A stretch of 6,203 nucleotides of DNA from Lactobacillus helveticus DSM 20075 = CGMCC 1.1877 (GCF_000160855.1 NZ_GG700759.1:44277-50479); one strand, 5' to 3'; shown: positions 1 to 6,070, numbered from the stretch's first letter. Numbers and translations: made by a program. Notes: generated by a model from the sequence alone, not told the origin.

Positions 1-97
1 TAAGTATATTTTTTACATTACACCTCTCATTCTACAGAAATCGCTTTCTTTATGCAAAAGTTTTAATAGTTAAGGCTAATTATTTTAGAATTTTTTA
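1..97. other. AT-rich stretch with no supported gene
   Basis: Downstream of the rluD operon. It holds the second stop of the pseudouridine synthase frame (95-97) and no GC-containing hairpin with a T tract, so no terminator for the operon is visible inside the window. No ORF with a ribosome site is seen. Confidence 0.6.
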
Positions 98-166
98 TTA
101 ATTAACTAATTTTTGCCATAGCTTAGACATGTCTTCTGGATCCTTGATTTGAATTTCTTGCTTTCT
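98..166 (-). pseudogene. Detached C-terminal coding tail of the pseudouridine synthase, beyond the in-frame TAA
   Basis: Directly after the TAA at 167-169, in the same frame, come 22 sense codons reading RKQEIQIKDPEDMSKLWQKL then VN, followed by TAA TAA (98-100, 95-97). A charged strand, an acidic turn with Pro, and a short amphipathic helix are what usually closes RluA/RluD-family proteins. With one sense codon in place of the stop, the protein would be 298 residues. There is no start codon with a ribosome site of its own; the internal ATG (128-130) leaves only about ten codons. It is therefore read as a tail cut off by a recent nonsense change, or reached only by readthrough. Confidence 0.75.
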
Positions 167-994
167 TTAATTATCAAATGGATCAGGAAAAGCCAAGTAA
201 AAACAATTTAATGCTTGCCGAGAGAAATTATCGTTAATACCATACAAAGGATCACCAAAAAGCGGATGTCCTAAATAAGCCATATGAACCCTTATCTGAT
301 GCGTTCTACCTGTTAATAGGCGTAATTCTACCAGACTAGCTCCTTCAACTTGCTTAAGCACGCGATAACGCGTCTGTGCTTTTTTACCATTTGCTACGAC
401 GGCTCTTTTTACTCCGTCGCCTTCTTTGCCAATTGGTTCATCGATTATCCCAGTTAGTTCATCTTCCGCAAAATTGCCATGAACAATAGCATGATACTTT
501 TTCACAAAATTATCTTTGCCAATTTTGCTAAAACGAGCATGTGCGATCGCATTTTTCCCAACTAATACTAAACCAGAAGTATCTCGATCCAAACGAGTAA
601 TTACATGAGGCTTCAAATCTTTTTTATTTTGTTGCAAAAAATATCCCATCAATCTATTAACTACAGCATCATTATCTTCATATCTAGATGGAATCGATAA
701 AACCCCTGCTGGCTTATTTAATACAATATAGTTTTTGGTTTCAAAACCCGGATCTACCGGATTATTAGATGGCTTTAAAAATTGATTTTTCTTTTCTTCA
801 CCACTAACAAAAATCACTTCATCCCCAGCACTTAAATGAAAACTTAAATATCGTCGTTTGTGATTTACTAAAATCATTCCATGATGATGTCTCGCCTTAA
901 TTAAGGCCTGGTGTGAAAAACCATTCTTTAACAAAAAAGAGCCCAATTTTTTGGGATCTTTTTCTTGTACAACTAATTTAAATAAACTTGTCAT
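167..994 (-). CDS. RluA/RluD-family pseudouridine synthase, C-terminally truncated by an in-frame stop
   Basis: Family role: isomerises specific uridines in structured RNA (rRNA or tRNA) to pseudouridine in the cytoplasm; the target cannot be told from sequence. Seen: 275 residues from the chosen start, with a degenerate S4-like N-terminal part (about 10-62), the catalytic motif HVITRLDRDTSGL at 130-142 with the expected catalytic Asp136, and the GRTHQIRVH motif at 229-237. Start choice: an in-frame ORF opens at 1063, but that lies deep inside nadK and lacks a ribosome site. ATG at 994 has AAGGA copies 2 and 11 bases upstream and gives a family-like N-terminus (MTSLFKLVV). It overlaps nadK by 17 bases and is last in the relQ-nadK operon, matching B. 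subtilis yjbO. Odd: the protein ends ...FPDPFDN at TAA (167-169), and the frame then continues in protein-like sequence to 98, so the final strand and helix of the family are lost. The core catalytic motifs are intact, so activity is possible but uncertain. Confidence 0.9.
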   Translation of the reverse strand: MTSLFKLVVQEKDPKKLGSFLLKNGFSHQALIKARHHHGMILVNHKRRYLSFHLSAGDEVIFVSGEEKKNQFLKPSNNPVDPGFETKNYIVLNKPAGVLSIPSRYEDNDAVVNRLMGYFLQQNKKDLKPHVITRLDRDTSGLVLVGKNAIAHARFSKIGKDNFVKKYHAIVHGNFAEDELTGIIDEPIGKEGDGVKRAVVANGKKAQTRYRVLKQVEGASLVELRLLTGRTHQIRVHMAYLGHPLFGDPLYGINDNFSRQALNCFYLAFPDPFDN

Positions 995-1790
995 TATCCT
1001 TGGTGTCCTTAATAAATGCATTTTGTACACGTGACCAAAAATGGTGGTGACCAAATTGATCAAATTGAATTGAATGCTTAGAAATACGATATTCTATTTT
1101 TTTGGCATTTCTAACATCAATTCTTGCCCCATCCACTGTCATTACAAAATGGTCAACGTTAGGTACAATCGTGATCCACTGATCAGGTGCAATTACAATC
1201 GGTGCAGACAAAGTTCTAAACACACGATTATTAATCGAGGCAATTTCTGTCATTTGCAAAGCTTTTAATCGTGGATGAATTACGGCTCCGCCTAACGATT
1301 TGCTATAAGCAGTCGAACCTGTTGGTGTAGAAACACACAAGCCATCGCCTCTAAAGTTCTCAAATAACTCATCATCAATATAAACATCTGCTTCAAGCGT
1401 ATGCGAAATTCTCTTAACCGCTGACTCATTTACAGCCAAATGATAGCGAGTATCTCCTGACTCCGTCAGCATCTTAATTTCAAGCAAAGGATACTTGGCC
1501 GGTTGACCTTTTGTTAGTAAAAGCGCATCAACCATTTTATCAATATCATAATTACGCCAATCAGTATAAAAACCTAGATGACCTGTGTGCACACCTATAA
1601 AACGAACTGAATCAACTTGATTCTCATAACGATGAAATGCATTGATTAAGGTGCCATCTCCACCAACCGTAATTACTATATCTGGATACTTAGCGTCAAA
1701 AATGACATTCTTTTTTTGCAATAGCTTTTTAAGATAAGCCACTGTCTCTAAAGTCTTATCATAGTTATTATGCGCTATTGTTACTTTCAT
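978..1790 (-). CDS. nadK: NAD kinase
   Basis: ATP (or polyphosphate)-dependent phosphorylation of NAD to NADP in the cytoplasm, the only route to NADP in most bacteria. The 270 residues match the usual 260-270 of Gram-positive NadK/PpnK. Seen in order: a short N-terminal lobe, the diagnostic GGDGT at 43-47 (Asp45 catalytic), GVHTGHLGFYTDW at 66-78, the NES motif at 121-123, and the nucleotide-binding stretch GDGLCVSTPTGSTAY at 148-162. The C-terminal domain looks complete, with no frameshift. Start ATG at 1790 overlaps the relQ stop in an ATGA (1787-1790). AAGGA at 1797-1801 is six bases upstream, which points to translational coupling with relQ. It is the middle gene of relQ-nadK-rluD, the same order as yjbM-yjbN-yjbO in B. 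subtilis, so NADP supply is co-expressed with alarmone synthesis. Confidence 0.97.
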   Translation of the reverse strand: MKVTIAHNNYDKTLETVAYLKKLLQKKNVIFDAKYPDIVITVGGDGTLINAFHRYENQVDSVRFIGVHTGHLGFYTDWRNYDIDKMVDALLLTKGQPAKYPLLEIKMLTESGDTRYHLAVNESAVKRISHTLEADVYIDDELFENFRGDGLCVSTPTGSTAYSKSLGGAVIHPRLKALQMTEIASINNRVFRTLSAPIVIAPDQWITIVPNVDHFVMTVDGARIDVRNAKKIEYRISKHSIQFDQFGHHHFWSRVQNAFIKDTKDNDKFI

Positions 1791-2419
1791 GACTTTTCCT
1801 TGCCTTTATTTTTGGTAAAAATTTTCTGAGCTTCTTGGACCTCATCCTTAATAGACGACATTTCTTCATCAAGCTTATAAGCAGCTTCCGCTGTTGATTT
1901 AAGTCGCTTTGAAATATCTTCTGGATAAACACCTTGATATTTATAATTTAAAGTATGTTCAACAGTAGCCCAAAAGTTCATTGCTAAAGTCCTAATTTGG
2001 ATCTCTGCAATCAACTTTTTTGGCCCTTCTGGCAAGTAAACCGTGTAGTTAATCACCATGTGGTAGGAACGATAGCCTGATGGCTTAGCATTTTGAATAT
2101 AATCTCGCTCTTCAACTACTTCCATATCATCCCGTGCATGGATCAAGTCTACTACCTTATAAATATCGTTCACAAATTGTGTCACAATACGAATACCTGC
2201 AATATCTTGCATGTCAGTCTCAATGACATCTGGGCTAATTACCCGTCTTGTCATCTTTTCTTTAATAGAATCTACTGTCTTCACCCTACCAATTACAAAT
2301 TCAATTGGTGAATGTTCTCCCTTAGTTAAAAAGCCTTGTCTAAGGGAACGAAATTTAACCTTTAACTCGCGTACAGCTTCATTATAAGGCCACAAGAAGT
2401 TATCCCAATCTACTTCCAT
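1787..2419 (-). CDS. relQ: Small alarmone synthetase, GTP pyrophosphokinase RelQ (YjbM) family
   Basis: Transfers pyrophosphate from ATP to GTP or GDP to make (p)ppGpp. It is a synthetase-only protein; RelQ enzymes of this family form homotetramers. Seen: 210 residues, as B. subtilis YjbM (211). GRVKTVDSIKEKMTRR at 44-59 gives the basic nucleotide-binding segment. QDIAGIRIVT at 71-80 carries the metal-binding Asp72, KPSGYRSYH is at 112-120, and AEIQIRT at 138-144 contains the Glu139/Gln141 pair, followed by W-ATVEH. The C-terminal helix is charged. There is no HD hydrolase domain and no TGS/ACT domain, so this is not the long Rel enzyme. Start choice: ATG at 2419 has AAGGA at 2429-2433, nine bases upstream; a TTG at 2446 in frame would add nine poor residues and lacks a site. 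First gene of the minus-strand operon; expression is probably driven by the promoter near 2468. Confidence 0.95.
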   Translation of the reverse strand: MEVDWDNFLWPYNEAVRELKVKFRSLRQGFLTKGEHSPIEFVIGRVKTVDSIKEKMTRRVISPDVIETDMQDIAGIRIVTQFVNDIYKVVDLIHARDDMEVVEERDYIQNAKPSGYRSYHMVINYTVYLPEGPKKLIAEIQIRTLAMNFWATVEHTLNYKYQGVYPEDISKRLKSTAEAAYKLDEEMSSIKDEVQEAQKIFTKNKGKEKS

Positions 2420-2467
2420 GAGAAAACATCCTTTCTTAGTAAACAATCACATTTTACCATGTTAAAG

Positions 2468-2496
2468 ATTATAAACCGAACTCATTTAAATATTTT
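2468..2496 (-). promoter_or_regulatory. Candidate sigma-A promoter of relQ-nadK-rluD
   Basis: On the minus strand a perfect TATAAT -10 lies at 2468-2473. The position 17 bases upstream (2491-2496) reads AAAATA, a poor -35, so the assignment rests on the -10 alone. A start near 2461 would give a leader of about 42 bases before the relQ ATG, containing its ribosome site. It is back to back with the CYTH gene promoter. A weaker TAAAAT further downstream on the same strand is an alternative. Confidence 0.45.
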
Positions 2497-2513
2497 TTCT
2501 TAACTATTATAAT
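2485..2513 (+). promoter_or_regulatory. Candidate sigma-A promoter of the CYTH gene
   Basis: TATAAT at 2508-2513 is a perfect -10. TTTAAA at 2485-2490, with a 17-base spacer, matches four of six -35 positions. The expected start near 2520 gives a leader of about 22 bases containing the GGAGGT site at 2528-2533. The predicted -35 elements of this promoter and of the opposite relQ promoter abut at 2490/2491, so polymerases may compete for the site. Confidence 0.55.
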
Positions 2514-2542
2514 TATTTATGGAACTTGGAGGTCTTAAACTT

Positions 2543-3157
2543 ATGAGCAAAAATCGAGAAATCGAAGCTAAAACACTTTTACACAGAGAAACTTATCAAA
2601 AAATAGTCAATGATTTCCCTGTAAAAAGTGATTTTGTCCAAGAAAATTATTATTTTGATACACCGGATAAATTATTGAAAAAGCATCATATTAGTTTGCG
2701 AATTAGAATCTACAGCGATCATGCCGAACAAACAATGAAGGTACCTGATCCTAATCCTGTTCAAAGAAATTATCACGAAGTCATTGAAATCAATGACAAT
2801 TTAACTCATGCGCAGGCTAAAGAATTGGTAGCGAAAAAGCACTTTGCTTTTCATGGCAATATTGGTCAATACCTTACCGCACATTTTACTAAAGAACAAG
2901 ATGCTCTCTCACTTTTTACCTGGAGCAAAACTAGACGCATCTTAATGAATGGTCCACAAGATTGTGAACTAACATTAGATGCAACTTCTTATCCAGATGG
3001 CTACGAAGACTTTGAATTAGAGATCGAAAATGACGATCCAGTTTTAATAACTAAGGTCCTAACTATTTTAGAAAGCACTTACAATTTTAAGCAAGATTCA
3101 AGCAATACTAACAAAAGCAAGATTTTCCGAGCAAGCGCTCACAAAAATAACATATAG
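2543..3157 (+). CDS. CYTH-domain protein, YjbK-like (triphosphate tunnel metalloenzyme fold)
   Basis: CYTH proteins are beta-barrel, metal-dependent phosphoryl enzymes; bacterial stand-alone members have been shown to act on inorganic triphosphate or thiamine triphosphate. The substrate here is not proven. Seen: 204 residues, one domain. The family signature ExExK is at 6-10 (EIEAK), followed by a YFDTP segment, SLRIRIY, a TMK strand, and the acidic strand YEDFELEIE near 158-166. Near the end, NKSKIFR carries basic residues expected to contact phosphates. No membrane segment or signal peptide. Start choice: an in-frame ATG at 2519 would sit on the predicted transcription start, whereas GGAGGT at 2528-2533 is nine bases before ATG 2543 (MSKNREIEAK). 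It neighbours relQ as yjbK does in B. subtilis but is turned to face away from it. Only a weak A/T hairpin (3158-3174) follows, so readthrough into spxH is likely. Confidence 0.88.
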   Translation: MSKNREIEAKTLLHRETYQKIVNDFPVKSDFVQENYYFDTPDKLLKKHHISLRIRIYSDHAEQTMKVPDPNPVQRNYHEVIEINDNLTHAQAKELVAKKHFAFHGNIGQYLTAHFTKEQDALSLFTWSKTRRILMNGPQDCELTLDATSYPDGYEDFELEIENDDPVLITKVLTILESTYNFKQDSSNTNKSKIFRASAHKNNI

Positions 3158-3174
3158 AAAATAAGGCATATTTT

Positions 3175-3203
3175 TTGTTACTTTTTTTGTTTCTTGCTAA
3201 AGT
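3175..3203 (+). promoter_or_regulatory. Weak candidate promoter for spxH
   Basis: TTGTTA at 3175-3180 and TAAAGT at 3198-3203 are separated by 17 bases; each matches four of six consensus bases. The 78-base gap between the CYTH stop and the spxH start, much longer than the operon junctions elsewhere here, makes a separate promoter reasonable. The region is T-rich, so chance matches are easy. Confidence 0.3.
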
Positions 3204-3235
3204 ATCAATAGTAAATCACCAAAGGGGTCGAGAGT

Positions 3236-3853
3236 ATGTTCGAGATTTTTCTATTCATTAATCCAATAGGAATTTACTGTTATGATACGGAAAAACAAAT
3301 TCGCAACACCGTTGATGAACTTGGAATTGACGTTTGTTATCACTATATTTCTATTGCTAATGTTTGTTTAGTAAATGATGACGCTATTCGGCGTCGTAAG
3401 GATTCACAAAAGCTGCCAGACATCAGCACTTTTTCTAAAACAACTTACGAAGCACTAGAAAATTATCACGCTATCAAACTTAAATATGGCAATAAAAAAG
3501 CACGTGAATTTTTATATGAACTGCAAAAGAATTTACGTCATGATGCTTCAGCTTACAATCCTAAACTATTAGAAAAAATTGCTACTAAGCTTAACATTAA
3601 AACTAGTACAATTAATTCAATGAAGAAAAGCAGTTATGTACGTAGTTCAATTGAGGAAGATCAAAAATTAGCTAATCAATGGAACATTAAAGCTACACCA
3701 ACAATTGTTTTGTTCAATGAGGATAATGAACAAAATGGTGTCCTTCTAGAAGGTCCCGTTGCACATGGGGATTTAGTTAATTTGCTTCTACCTGATTATC
3801 AAAATTGCTTTTCAAATTTTATGCCGCAACAAAACCACTTACGCCTTATTTAA
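3236..3853 (+). CDS. spxH: SpxH (YjbH)-like ClpXP adaptor, DsbA/thioredoxin-fold protein
   Basis: In B. subtilis and Staphylococcus, YjbH/SpxH binds Spx and delivers it to ClpXP; disulfide stress inactivates it so Spx accumulates. Seen: 205 residues. The first strand FEIFLFINPIGIYC aligns with the family start (EIYxFxDPxCPxC), a mostly helical insert follows (about 40-145), and the second half of the thioredoxin fold has ATPT at 153-156 with cis-Pro155. Cys15 keeps the second Cys of CxxC, but the first is Gly12, so a normal dithiol centre is absent; other Cys are at 34, 44 and 191. It is shorter than B. subtilis YjbH. Start ATG 3236 has AGGGG at 3223-3227, eight bases upstream. Position between coiA and the CYTH gene, and its client spx 1.8 kb away, match the Bacillus locus and support the assignment. 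The adaptor role is inferred from family and synteny. Confidence 0.85.
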   Translation: MFEIFLFINPIGIYCYDTEKQIRNTVDELGIDVCYHYISIANVCLVNDDAIRRRKDSQKLPDISTFSKTTYEALENYHAIKLKYGNKKAREFLYELQKNLRHDASAYNPKLLEKIATKLNIKTSTINSMKKSSYVRSSIEEDQKLANQWNIKATPTIVLFNEDNEQNGVLLEGPVAHGDLVNLLLPDYQNCFSNFMPQQNHLRLI

Positions 3854-3870
3854 TAGGCGTTTTATTTTTG
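3841..3870 (+). terminator. Intrinsic terminator of spxH, overlapping its stop codon
   Basis: A six-base stem ACGCCT (3841-3846) pairs with AGGCGT (3855-3860) around an eight-base loop, followed by TTTATTTTTG. The spxH stop TAA (3851-3853) lies in the loop, so the last codons encode the left arm. coiA stops at 3862-3864 from the other strand. Read on the minus strand the hairpin is followed only by a weak T run, so it may stop coiA transcripts poorly. Confidence 0.7.
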
Positions 3871-4710
3871 CAAAAATTTAGTAATCGAATCTAATTCACC
3901 TGGATTACGCCAGGTAGTAAATACCTCATCTGGCAAATCATCTATGGTAAGACCCTTTTGATAAAGTAATTCACCAATCCTTAGCCCTAACTTTGTTTTT
4001 TGGGCTAATTGTTTTTTTAAATATTTTTTCTGACTATTTATATTGATAAAATATCTTTTCTTTATCGGTGTAAAATGCCAGAAAGTTTTTATATCTAATT
4101 CATCTAATGCAAAATACTTTATCTGATAATGTAGATGATTAGTTATCTGCTCCTGCAAGATATTATATTTTAAGCAGAACATATTCTTCTTAGGATTAAT
4201 TTCTAAATAATAGTTACCCCATAATTTATTTTGTCTAAAAAAGATTAATTGCGTATGTTTTAACCTTCTTTTTAAATAGTGCCTTCGGCCTACAATCCAA
4301 ATATCGGTCACATCTATCTGACTATATAGCGAATGCCGATGCGTAAATTCAGCTTCACTTAACGGTGCACATTGAACTTCAAAAGCTAATTTTTCTGAAG
4401 CCAAAACATCAGCTCTTAGTTGACCATCGGCTAATGGTATTTCTACTTGAGCATTAAATCCAGCCGCTGTAAGCGCAGCTTTTAACAACATTTTAGATTG
4501 ATGGTGTTCTTCTTTTTCCCCCATCGTATTACTATAGTTAGTTAAATGTTTAAAAAAGGCTGCTTTTTGCTCCGAAATAATTAAAATTACTTTTTTATTG
4601 CAATGCGGGCAACGGTAATCATCCATATTTAAACTTTTCCGGCCGACATTAACTAAATTAGCTTCACTAACGGCTAATACTATTTTTTTATTCAACATGG
4701 CTGCATACAT
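3862..4710 (-). CDS. coiA: Competence protein CoiA family
   Basis: CoiA is a competence-induced protein needed for efficient transformation in streptococci and Bacillus; the family combines a zinc-ribbon-like N-terminus with a PD-(D/E)XK nuclease-like core, acting on incoming DNA in the cytoplasm. Seen: 282 residues from ATG 4710, with CPHC at 34-37 followed by FFKH at 52-55, a candidate metal site. EEHHQSKMLLKAAL begins the nuclease part, and RADVL (99-103) with AFEVQCAPLS (109-118) supplies Asp101, Glu111 and Gln113. The C-terminal half is basic and poorly conserved. Start choice: ATG 4725 has no ribosome site; ATG 4710 has GGGTG eight bases upstream and gives MYAAMLNKK, and ATG 4698 is also possible. 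It follows mecA as in B. subtilis, but behind a strong terminator. No frameshift is seen, so the gene looks intact even though natural competence is rarely shown in this group. Confidence 0.88.
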   Translation of the reverse strand: MYAAMLNKKIVLAVSEANLVNVGRKSLNMDDYRCPHCNKKVILIISEQKAAFFKHLTNYSNTMGEKEEHHQSKMLLKAALTAAGFNAQVEIPLADGQLRADVLASEKLAFEVQCAPLSEAEFTHRHSLYSQIDVTDIWIVGRRHYLKRRLKHTQLIFFRQNKLWGNYYLEINPKKNMFCLKYNILQEQITNHLHYQIKYFALDELDIKTFWHFTPIKKRYFININSQKKYLKKQLAQKTKLGLRIGELLYQKGLTIDDLPDEVFTTWRNPGELDSITKFLQK

Positions 4711-4738
4711 TATTTTTTCACCCATGTTTTATTACGCA

Positions 4739-4771
4739 AAAAAGAGACGTTTTTTTCTAACGTCTCTTTTT
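4739..4771 (-). terminator. Strong intrinsic terminator after mecA
   Basis: Positions 4739-4751 and 4759-4771 form a perfect 13-bp stem (core AGAGACGTT/AACGTCTCT) with a seven-base loop. On the minus strand it runs into a T tract and then GCG. It lies 17 bases past the mecA stop and ends about 28 bases before the chosen coiA start. The flanking A and T runs also make it usable on the plus strand. Confidence 0.88.
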
Positions 4772-4787
4772 CTTTATAAAATCTTAA

Positions 4788-5528
4788 TTATTTCTTTTGC
4801 AGAAAATAGTATCGGATATATTCAAGAGCATCCCGGTTCAACAAACATTTACCAGTTTCTTTCACCGTCTTCATTTCTTCATCATCAATCTTGATACCAT
4901 ATTCATTAGCAATAGCCCATGTATCAGCTGGCTTTAATTCGGCATAATTTTCATCTAAAAATGCCAACTTCAAATAATATTTACCCCGTAAATAATACAA
5001 ACTTGAAGCTAGATCACTCACTTTTAAACTATCTGCTAATTCTACAATGTTTCCTAACTTATCAAAGCTATAGGAATGATGATTTTGAAATTTCCAATAT
5101 TGTGTATTTGCCGCATTATCTTGATTAGATGATTCAAGCTGTTCTTCTTTTATTGGATCAAGTTCAGTATTTACATCATCTTTAGGATCAAGGTCAAAGA
5201 AGCTTCTTCTTGAATCGGGCTCTGCCTGTGTTTGATTAGTATCACTATTCATCGGCTCTATCATTTGACGAAGATTGTCCGCATCATCAGGTTTAATCTT
5301 CGTAATCATCAAATCAAGACCACCATTATTTGGCATCACCTGAAAAGTTACAGGTACTCCTTGAGTAAAGGTATGATCTGTATCTACTTCTGAAAGAATT
5401 GAGTAGAAGAATTGCTGGATCTTTTGTTTATCCCCCAATAAATCCAAAACCTTCAATCCACGATGAACTAATTCATCTTTATTAATTCTAACCCTAATTG
5501 TATTCTCATTAATATGATCTACTTGCAC
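4788..5528 (-). CDS. mecA: Adaptor protein MecA
   Basis: MecA activates ClpC and delivers clients to ClpCP; in B. subtilis it holds the competence factor ComK in check, and in streptococci ComX. Seen: 246 residues. The N-terminal client-binding domain starts MQVDHINENTIRVRI and runs to about 80. A long acidic, Asn/Gln-rich linker (about 81-145) makes the protein longer than B. subtilis MecA (218). The C-terminal Clp-binding domain (about 146-246) has YSFDKLGNIVELA, SSLYYLRGKYYL and a final helix ending EYIRYYFLQKK. The start codon is GTG at 5528, supported by a near-ideal GGAGGTGA six bases upstream and by the conserved N-terminus; no ATG lies nearby. It is flanked by terminators after spx and after itself, so it is probably a single-gene unit. 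Neighbours spx and coiA are as in B. subtilis. Confidence 0.95.
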   Translation of the reverse strand: MQVDHINENTIRVRINKDELVHRGLKVLDLLGDKQKIQQFFYSILSEVDTDHTFTQGVPVTFQVMPNNGGLDLMITKIKPDDADNLRQMIEPMNSDTNQTQAEPDSRRSFFDLDPKDDVNTELDPIKEEQLESSNQDNAANTQYWKFQNHHSYSFDKLGNIVELADSLKVSDLASSLYYLRGKYYLKLAFLDENYAELKPADTWAIANEYGIKIDDEEMKTVKETGKCLLNRDALEYIRYYFLQKK

Positions 5529-5534
5529 AGGATA

Positions 5535-5542
5535 TCACCTCC
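5535..5542 (-). promoter_or_regulatory. Strong ribosome binding site that decides the GTG start of mecA
   Basis: GGAGGTGA on the minus strand is an eight-base match to the anti-Shine-Dalgarno sequence, six bases before GTG 5528. It is the strongest ribosome site in the window and fixes the non-ATG start. Confidence 0.9.
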
Positions 5543-5546
5543 ACGA

Positions 5547-5564
5547 ATTATATAACCTATTGTA
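5547..5564 (-). promoter_or_regulatory. Candidate -10 elements for mecA
   Basis: Two minus-strand -10-like hexamers lie between the spx terminator and mecA: TACAAT (5559-5564) and TATAAT (5547-5552). The better match, TATAAT, would start transcription inside the ribosome site, so TACAAT fits the layout better. Neither has a convincing -35. Confidence 0.3.
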
Positions 5565-5583
5565 GCCTATTTTTTACCTAAAA

Positions 5584-5611
5584 TAAAAGTGTTAGCATCA
5601 TTACTAACACT
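5584..5611 (-). terminator. Intrinsic terminator after spx
   Basis: On the minus strand AGTGTTAG (5604-5611) pairs perfectly with CTAACACT (5588-5595) around an eight-base loop and is followed by TTTATTTTA. The stem begins eight bases past the spx stop, separating spx from mecA transcription. Confidence 0.8.
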
Positions 5612-5619
5612 CTTCTATA

Positions 5620-6018
5620 TTATAAATCTGCAATTTTTTGTGCTTCAGCCAATTCTAATCGACGAACTTTCCGTGGTAAGAAACGACGAATTTCGTCTTC
5701 ATTATATCCTACTTGAAGTCGACGATCATCCATAATAATTGGTCTCCGTAACAAGCTTGGCTTCTTTTCTACTAAATCAAGTAACTGATCAATTGATAAA
5801 TCATCCAAATTTATTTTTAATTGTTGAAAAGCTCTTGAGCGGGTAGAAATGATTTCTTCAGTACCATTTTCAGTCATACGTAGAATTTTTAATATCTCTT
5901 TTTTAGTTAAAGGCTCTGAAAAAATGTTTCTTTCCTTAAATGGAATATCATGTTTTTCAAGCCATGCTCGTGCCTTACGACATGAAGTACAACTAGGCGA
6001 TACATACAAATCTACCAT
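5620..6018 (-). CDS. spx: Transcriptional regulator Spx
   Basis: Spx (ArsC/Spx family) binds the alpha subunit C-terminal domain of RNA polymerase and redirects transcription under thiol and oxidative stress; it is unstable through ClpXP. Seen: 132 residues, as B. subtilis Spx (131). The redox switch Cys10-Thr-Ser-Cys13 is intact, Gly52 of the alpha-CTD contact region is present (ENGTEEI), then STRSRAF at 58-64, the RRPI motif at 91-94, and the basic C-terminal helix [17 protein letters not shown] before the short tail IADL. The intact CxxC and Gly52 favour a true Spx over an ArsC reductase. Start ATG 6018 has GAGGAG 11 bases upstream, a slightly long spacing. Single-gene transcript by the flanking promoter and terminator. 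Lactobacilli often carry several Spx paralogues; this one sits at the mecA locus like the B. subtilis gene. Confidence 0.95.
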   Translation of the reverse strand: MVDLYVSPSCTSCRKARAWLEKHDIPFKERNIFSEPLTKKEILKILRMTENGTEEIISTRSRAFQQLKINLDDLSIDQLLDLVEKKPSLLRRPIIMDDRRLQVGYNEDEIRRFLPRKVRRLELAEAQKIADL

Positions 6019-6036
6019 AAAAAATTACGCTCCTCA

Positions 6037-6049
6037 GAACAAATGTTTG
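6037..6049. promoter_or_regulatory. Possible LexA/DinR-like box in the spx leader
   Basis: GAACAAATGTTTG follows the Gram-positive GAAC-N4-GTTY-G pattern and contains the hyphenated palindrome ACAAA-TG-TTTGT (6039-6050). It lies between the predicted start and the ribosome site. A single short match in AT-rich DNA can be chance. Confidence 0.25.
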
Positions 6050-6070
6050 TATACGTTCTTAATCTCATTA

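Noticed and set aside
995..1063. N-terminal extension of the pseudouridine synthase to an upstream start at 1063
   Set aside because: It would overlap nadK by 86 bases, adds residues unlike the family, and has no ribosome site; ATG 994 has AAGGA upstream.
1074..1268. Plus-strand ORF antisense to nadK
   Set aside because: It lies fully within a strongly conserved gene on the other strand and has Cys/Asn-rich composition typical of a shadow frame.
2093..2311. Plus-strand ORF antisense to relQ
   Set aside because: Fully covered by the relQ frame; no ribosome site and no recognisable domain.
2420..2446. TTG start adding nine residues to RelQ
   Set aside because: The AAGGA at 2429-2433 lies inside this extension and is well placed for ATG 2419, which gives the normal family length.
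2519..2542. Upstream ATG of the CYTH gene
   Set aside because: It sits at the predicted transcription start; the GGAGGT site is downstream of it and serves ATG 2543.
4697..5128. Two plus-strand ORFs antisense to coiA/mecA
   Set aside because: They cover the mecA terminator and the mecA coding frame; composition looks like reverse-frame noise.
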